A stretch of DNA of 64,000 nucleotides from an uncultured Phascolarctobacterium sp. GTDB lineage: Bacteria > Bacillota > Negativicutes > Acidaminococcales > Acidaminococcaceae. Under the pieces are notes generated by a model. It was given only the letters and a program-made list of their open reading frames with translations. It had not been told where the DNA came from and made no database searches. The position numbers and the translations under genes were made by a program. Location: NCBI GenBank assembly GCA_900541915.1, contig UQLS01000003.1, positions 62,001 to 126,000 of the forward strand. Reading direction: 5' to 3'. Positions 60,658 to 64,000 of this stretch are shown one piece after another; within the stretch, counting starts at the first letter, position 1, and each line of letters starts with the position of its first letter.

Positions 60658-61692
60658 TTATTCCATAACTCTCTTACGGAATTCTTCCTTGATTTCAGCA
60701 TTGTTGTCAGCAAGTTTCTTCCAGTCAACCTTGATTGCGCCTTCTACCAGTTTCTTGGTTTCAGGAGCACCTTTCGGAGCCGGTACATCTCCGCGAACAG
60801 AGTGCATCCAGCCTTTAACAACTGCTTCCTGACCTTCTTTGGACAGCCACCAGTCAACCAGTGCCTTAGCACCTTCCGGATTCTTAGTGGTGTTGAAAAT
60901 AGCAATCGGAGACGGAACCATTACTACGCCGTCTTCAGGATAGGATACTTTCAAAGGCTCGTTCTTGGTATTAGCAAGTTTCAGAATATTTTCTTCCAAA
61001 ATCATAGCTGCAGCATATTCGCCGGTCAACAGTTTATTTTGGATAGCAGAGTTGCCTTCTTCAACACGGATACCGTTTGCTTTCAGTTTATCAAAGTATT
61101 CCCAGCCATATTTGTCAGCCAATGCACCTACTGCAACATAAGCAGTACCGGACAGCATCGGGTTAGGCATAGCAATTTTGCCTTTCCATTTCGGGTCGGT
61201 CAGATCTTCCCAGGTTTTCGGAGCATCTTCCGGTTTCAGTTTATCGGAATTGTAGGCAATGATCATGTTGCTGATACGTACTGCAGTCCATGCGCCTTCT
61301 TTATCTTTTTCACTGATAACATTTTTAGCTTCCGGAGAAACATACGGAAGCAGTAATTTCTGTTCGTCAAGTTTCAGATAATAGGAAGGATCTGCTACCA
61401 TCAATGCATCAGCAGCAATTTTTTTAGCTTTAATTTCACCGGTAATCTTAGTGATAACTTTTTCAGTACCGCCCTGGAACCAGTTTACTTTCATATCGGG
61501 GAAAGCTTTGGCAACATTAGGTTTGCACATATTGTCGATAATATCCGGATAAATAGAGGTATAAACCATTACTTCACCGGACAAACCGCCTTTGCCGCTA
61601 TCAGCTTTTTTGTCGTCACCGCCGCAACCTGCAACTGCTACGGACAAAGCTAATAAAGCGGCAGCACCTAACATCCATTTAGATTTTTTCAT
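60658..61692 (-). CDS. ABC substrate-binding lipoprotein (AfuA/FbpA superfamily)
   Basis: About 344 aa. Lipobox VAVAGCGG. The class 1 fold is seen in VMVYTSIYPDIIDNM, ADALMVADPSYYLKL, DPKWKGKIAMPNP and MVPSPIAIFNTTKNPEGAK. In FbpA the ferric site needs two adjacent Tyr in the C-domain; the matching stretch here reads AAMILEENIL, so ferric iron is unlikely. AfuA-type sugar phosphates or phosphonates are alternatives. The ATG at 61692 is 8 bases after AAGGAG. Confidence 0.88.
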   Translation of the reverse strand: MKKSKWMLGAAALLALSVAVAGCGGDDKKADSGKGGLSGEVMVYTSIYPDIIDNMCKPNVAKAFPDMKVNWFQGGTEKVITKITGEIKAKKIAADALMVADPSYYLKLDEQKLLLPYVSPEAKNVISEKDKEGAWTAVRISNMIIAYNSDKLKPEDAPKTWEDLTDPKWKGKIAMPNPMLSGTAYVAVGALADKYGWEYFDKLKANGIRVEEGNSAIQNKLLTGEYAAAMILEENILKLANTKNEPLKVSYPEDGVVMVPSPIAIFNTTKNPEGAKALVDWWLSKEGQEAVVKGWMHSVRGDVPAPKGAPETKKLVEGAIKVDWKKLADNNAEIKEEFRKRVME

Positions 61693-61877
61693 TGTTAACA
61701 CTCCTTCTTTTTAATAAATTTATCATCATAAACTCACACTACACGTACTTTCCTTTTTTAAATTCTCTTCAATTCTTGCGTTTTCCTGCTTACAGTTTAC
61801 AAATTCTTTGCACTTTTTTGAAAATTTCTGTCACTTTTACGTTTCAAAAAAAGACATTCCACCACTATATTACATTT

Positions 61878-61910
61878 GACGCTTTTTGTCCTTCTTGGAC
61901 TTTTTGCGTC
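61878..61910. repeat. Two-tier inverted repeat
   Basis: GACGC-T5-GTCC-TTCTT-GGAC-T5-GCGTC: two nested arms (GACGC/GCGTC and GTCC/GGAC) separated by T-tracts on one strand. It lies between the FkbM gene and the importer promoter region. It is either a factor-binding site or an imperfect hairpin. Confidence 0.6.
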
Positions 61911-61913
61911 CCG

Positions 61914-62987
61914 CTAGATAGCAGCAAAAAAATTTAATTCCCAGGCAGGTATATAAGGATGCTTACGCAGATATACTTTATACTCAGGCACAATCTGCCA
62001 TAACAGCAGCGGCAACAAAAAGATATCCGCATCATAATGGTAAGCAGCTGCCAAAATCTTGGGGCGGTACTTAGAAATAACTGCTCTGCCGCCATTCAGC
62101 GCTTCTTTTTCTGCCCCTTCTACATCCATCTTAATATATGTTACCGGGTCATCGCCGCAGATATTATCAATAGTATCGACCGGTATAATATTTTTCTGTC
62201 CTGCCATTAGTGTTGACTGTCTGCCGCCGCTGTCAGAAAAGCCTTTTTCTTCACTCTGAGACCAGATTCCCTTCTGGCAGGTAACAAAATTGTCCCGCAA
62301 GGTTTCATGTAATTTTTCCAGCTTCTTAAAATTACGTCTGTCAGGCTCTACCGCAACAATTTTACGATAACTTCCGTCAGTAAGCTCCAAAAATTCCTGT
62401 ACAGTATCGCCGTTATAAGCTCCCAAATCAAGATATATCTCCTGCTTGCCCCAGGCAAACAATTCCTTAAGGTCTGCTTTTCTGTCTGTTTCACAGGCCA
62501 GCAGATATCTTATATCGCCGCTCAATTTATAGTTTAAGGCAGCAGCAAATACTTCACGTGACTTTTCATCTGCTAATCTGTCGTACACATACTGCAGCTG
62601 CTGTTCATATTTTTCCAGCCACTGACAGCTTACTGTTTCTTCCTCTGCAAAAAGAGCTAAATGCGGCGCCAGTACCTCGTGCTTCTCGGCAAGCTCTTTA
62701 AACTTTGCCAGTACCTCCGGAATCTCGCTGGCAAAGGCAATCACTATCAGAACATCTTCGCCAAATCGTTCTATAATATTCTGATAACTGCATACAGTAA
62801 AGCCTCTGAATTGCTGATAACGAACAAAACCATCACTGGCAAAAATTCCGCTTATTTTTACTCCGTTTTTTTCGCACCAGTCCAGTATTTTATCAGCACC
62901 ATTGCCCATACCATATAAAATAATAGGCTTACGTGCTGCCAGCAGTTTACTCCAGACATCGCTTTTTTCCTTAATAAAATTCAGCAT
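61914..62987 (-). CDS. FkbM-family methyltransferase
   Basis: About 357 aa. An N-terminal part of about 150 aa begins with a Rossmann-like PIILYGMGNGADKIL, seen in glycan-associated proteins; the C-terminal FkbM domain has EIYLDLGAYNGDTV (SAM site), VAVEPDRRNFKKL and VTYIKMDVEGAEKEAL. It probably O-methylates a surface glycan. The ATG at 62987 follows GGAGG by 6 bases. Confidence 0.88.
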   Translation of the reverse strand: MLNFIKEKSDVWSKLLAARKPIILYGMGNGADKILDWCEKNGVKISGIFASDGFVRYQQFRGFTVCSYQNIIERFGEDVLIVIAFASEIPEVLAKFKELAEKHEVLAPHLALFAEEETVSCQWLEKYEQQLQYVYDRLADEKSREVFAAALNYKLSGDIRYLLACETDRKADLKELFAWGKQEIYLDLGAYNGDTVQEFLELTDGSYRKIVAVEPDRRNFKKLEKLHETLRDNFVTCQKGIWSQSEEKGFSDSGGRQSTLMAGQKNIIPVDTIDNICGDDPVTYIKMDVEGAEKEALNGGRAVISKYRPKILAAAYHYDADIFLLPLLLWQIVPEYKVYLRKHPYIPAWELNFFAAI

Positions 62988-63106
62988 AATAACCTCCGCT
63001 TCTTCCATTTCATTATACACTATCACTGCCTATCGCTGATACTGCTTTATCAATCTCTTTTCTTATGCTAAAATATAATTACAACAATTTGTACGGAGGT
63101 CTTATC

Positions 63107-63469
63107 ATGCCCTTGCTAGAATCCGGTGAAAACTATCTGGAAACAATACTTATTCTTAAACAACGTAACGGCAATGTCCGTTCTATTGATATCGCTACAG
63201 AAATGAATTTTACCAAAGCCAGCGTCAGCCGTGCCATGAGTATTTTAAAACGTGATAACTATATCACTATGGAAGCTGACGGCAGAATTAACCTTACCGA
63301 AGCAGGCATGCAGAAAGCTTCCTCTGTGCTCGACAGACATGTTACATTAACCCGTTTTATCAACGAATACCTTAAAGTTCCCAAGGAAATTGCTGAAAAA
63401 GATGCCTGTCGCATTGAACATATTATCAGCCCTGAAACCTTTAACGGTATAAAAAATCTATTAAAATAA
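63107..63469 (+). CDS. DtxR/MntR-family metal-dependent regulator
   Basis: 120 aa. N-terminal winged helix (ESGENYLETILIL, DIATEMNFTKASVSRAMSIL) and dimerisation domain (DRHVTLTRFINEYL, DACRIEHIIS). Metal ligands by family position: Glu12, His in DRH, Cys/Glu/His in CRIEH (DtxR-like). The residue matching DtxR Met10 / MntR Asp8 is Asn9. No SH3 domain. GGAGG 7 bases before the ATG sets the start. Confidence 0.9.
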   Translation: MPLLESGENYLETILILKQRNGNVRSIDIATEMNFTKASVSRAMSILKRDNYITMEADGRINLTEAGMQKASSVLDRHVTLTRFINEYLKVPKEIAEKDACRIEHIISPETFNGIKNLLK

Positions 63470-63492
63470 AATTACGAAAGAGGTGTATGCTA

Positions 63493-64000
63493 ATGAAAAA
63501 ATTAATTCTTATGGTAATCTGTTTATTATCATTATGCGCATTTACTATTACCGCGAATGCTTCTCCTAGTCACTGGGTACATCCAGAATATGATTTAACA
63601 CAAATTACCACTATTAATGTTACACATTTTGAAAATAACACCCAATCATCTGGTAATTACACTGTTGAAAAAAATGCTCAGCAAAATATTATGTCAGCAC
63701 TTTATGCTGCTGCCTCAAAACAAAATCTTTTAATTACTGAAAATGTAAATATTGAACAAAATACTGCTGATAATAGTCAAACTTCCTATTTAAAAAAAAC
63801 ACGTAATACTCCAAAAACTGTTAATTTGCAAATTACAGTCAACAAACTTGGATATTCTTCCACTGTGATTCCAGCACATTTTGACAATCAAGTCGATTAT
63901 GTAAAAACTAAAGTCAAAGATAGTCACGGAAATTATAACGAAGTCAGCGTCCCAGTCACTCATCAAGTATATATACCAGAAACAACATATTATACTGCTC
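63493..64000 (+). CDS. Secreted protein of unknown function (partial, runs off the window)
   Basis: Open to the window end, at least 169 codons. Signal peptide MKKLILMVICLLSLCAFTIT, cut near ANA/SPS. The mature part is Asn/Thr/Val-rich (ITTINVTHFENNTQ, AQQNIMSALYAAA, VNLQITVNKLGY) and could belong to a small envelope-protein group like DUF4136/GNA1162, but I cannot confirm this. It is much more AT-rich than its neighbours. AGAGGTG lies 8 bases before the ATG. It starts 23 bases after the DtxR-family stop, so both may share a transcript. Confidence 0.75.
   Translation, partial: MKKLILMVICLLSLCAFTITANASPSHWVHPEYDLTQITTINVTHFENNTQSSGNYTVEKNAQQNIMSALYAAASKQNLLITENVNIEQNTADNSQTSYLKKTRNTPKTVNLQITVNKLGYSSTVIPAHFDNQVDYVKTKVKDSHGNYNEVSVPVTHQVYIPETTYYTA

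Noticed and set aside
60658..61692. Annotation as a ferric-iron binding protein
   Set aside because: The adjacent tyrosines needed for Fe3+ are missing at the expected place; kept as substrate unknown.
61692..61740. A Fur-like box near TGATAAATTTATTA upstream of the binding-protein gene
   Set aside because: It lacks the 7-1-7 spacing and such AT-rich near-palindromes are common in this region.
1..64000. Search for CRISPR arrays, insertion sequences, prophage genes, toxin-antitoxin pairs and restriction systems
   Set aside because: No regularly spaced repeats, transposase-like, integrase-like or defence genes were seen; the window is mostly core chromosome.

Overview
The window is a chromosomal stretch from an anaerobic diderm Firmicute. 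I place it in the Negativicutes, and the Acidaminococcaceae (for example a Phascolarctobacterium-like gut commensal) would fit; this is inference from content, not a database match. Firmicute signs are strong AGGAGG ribosome sites, a SpoVB-type flippase, ECF vitamin transporters and a reverse-type rubrerythrin. Diderm signs are an exported beta-barrel protein ending in Phe, periplasmic chaperone-like and lyase-like proteins, and many M23 and NlpC envelope enzymes. I saw no insertion sequence, phage, CRISPR array or rRNA. Most genes are on the minus strand and housekeeping in character.

Layout. 1-7.2 kb: ftsH (minus), pyruvate carboxylase, and a repeat-like protein of unknown function. 7.2-9.6 kb: a queuosine-precursor salvage operon (queL-like radical SAM enzyme plus yhhQ) behind a preQ1-I-like riboswitch with a terminator/antiterminator, then a TIGR04076-type protein and an HD protein. 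9.7-12.6 kb: tRNA-Thr, a self-regulating XRE repressor, a LarA-like racemase and a DMT exporter. 12.6-20.1 kb: an eleven-gene Mrp/Mbh-type cation/proton antiporter operon with three antiporter-like subunits and a structured leader. 20.4-25 kb: murI, an SDR enzyme, and a Cpx-like two-component system divergent from a Spy/CpxP-like protein. 25-28 kb: an ECF transporter operon. 28-36 kb: vanZ-folD-fhs and the envelope operon M23-trmB-rodA-PBP2. 36-40 kb: an AcoR-like activator lacking the sigma54 loop, an NlpC/P60 enzyme and a radical SAM protein.

40-50 kb: an orphan HlyD-like lipoprotein, tRNA-Gly, an SLC13 carboxylate transporter with small companion genes and a divergent LysR regulator, an acyltransferase, purC, a second M23 peptidase with a flippase, and an outer-membrane barrel. 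49.8-57.8 kb: a rubrerythrin with a PerR-like box, an M48 protease, a CoA-transferase/racemase, a ThiW-like transporter with an ArsR zinc-type sensor, a secreted argininosuccinate-lyase-like protein coupled to a binding lipoprotein, and a HxlR/SDR pair. 57.8-64 kb: an AfuABC-like ABC importer, an FkbM methyltransferase, a DtxR-family regulator, and a secreted protein cut by the window end.

The most notable parts are the riboswitch-controlled queuine salvage operon, the Mbh-ordered antiporter without hydrogenase genes, the exported lyase/binding-protein pair, and several regulators with altered or unusually readable sensor sites. Many starts were moved downstream of the longest reading frame because the ribosome site, and in two cases the promoter, require it.
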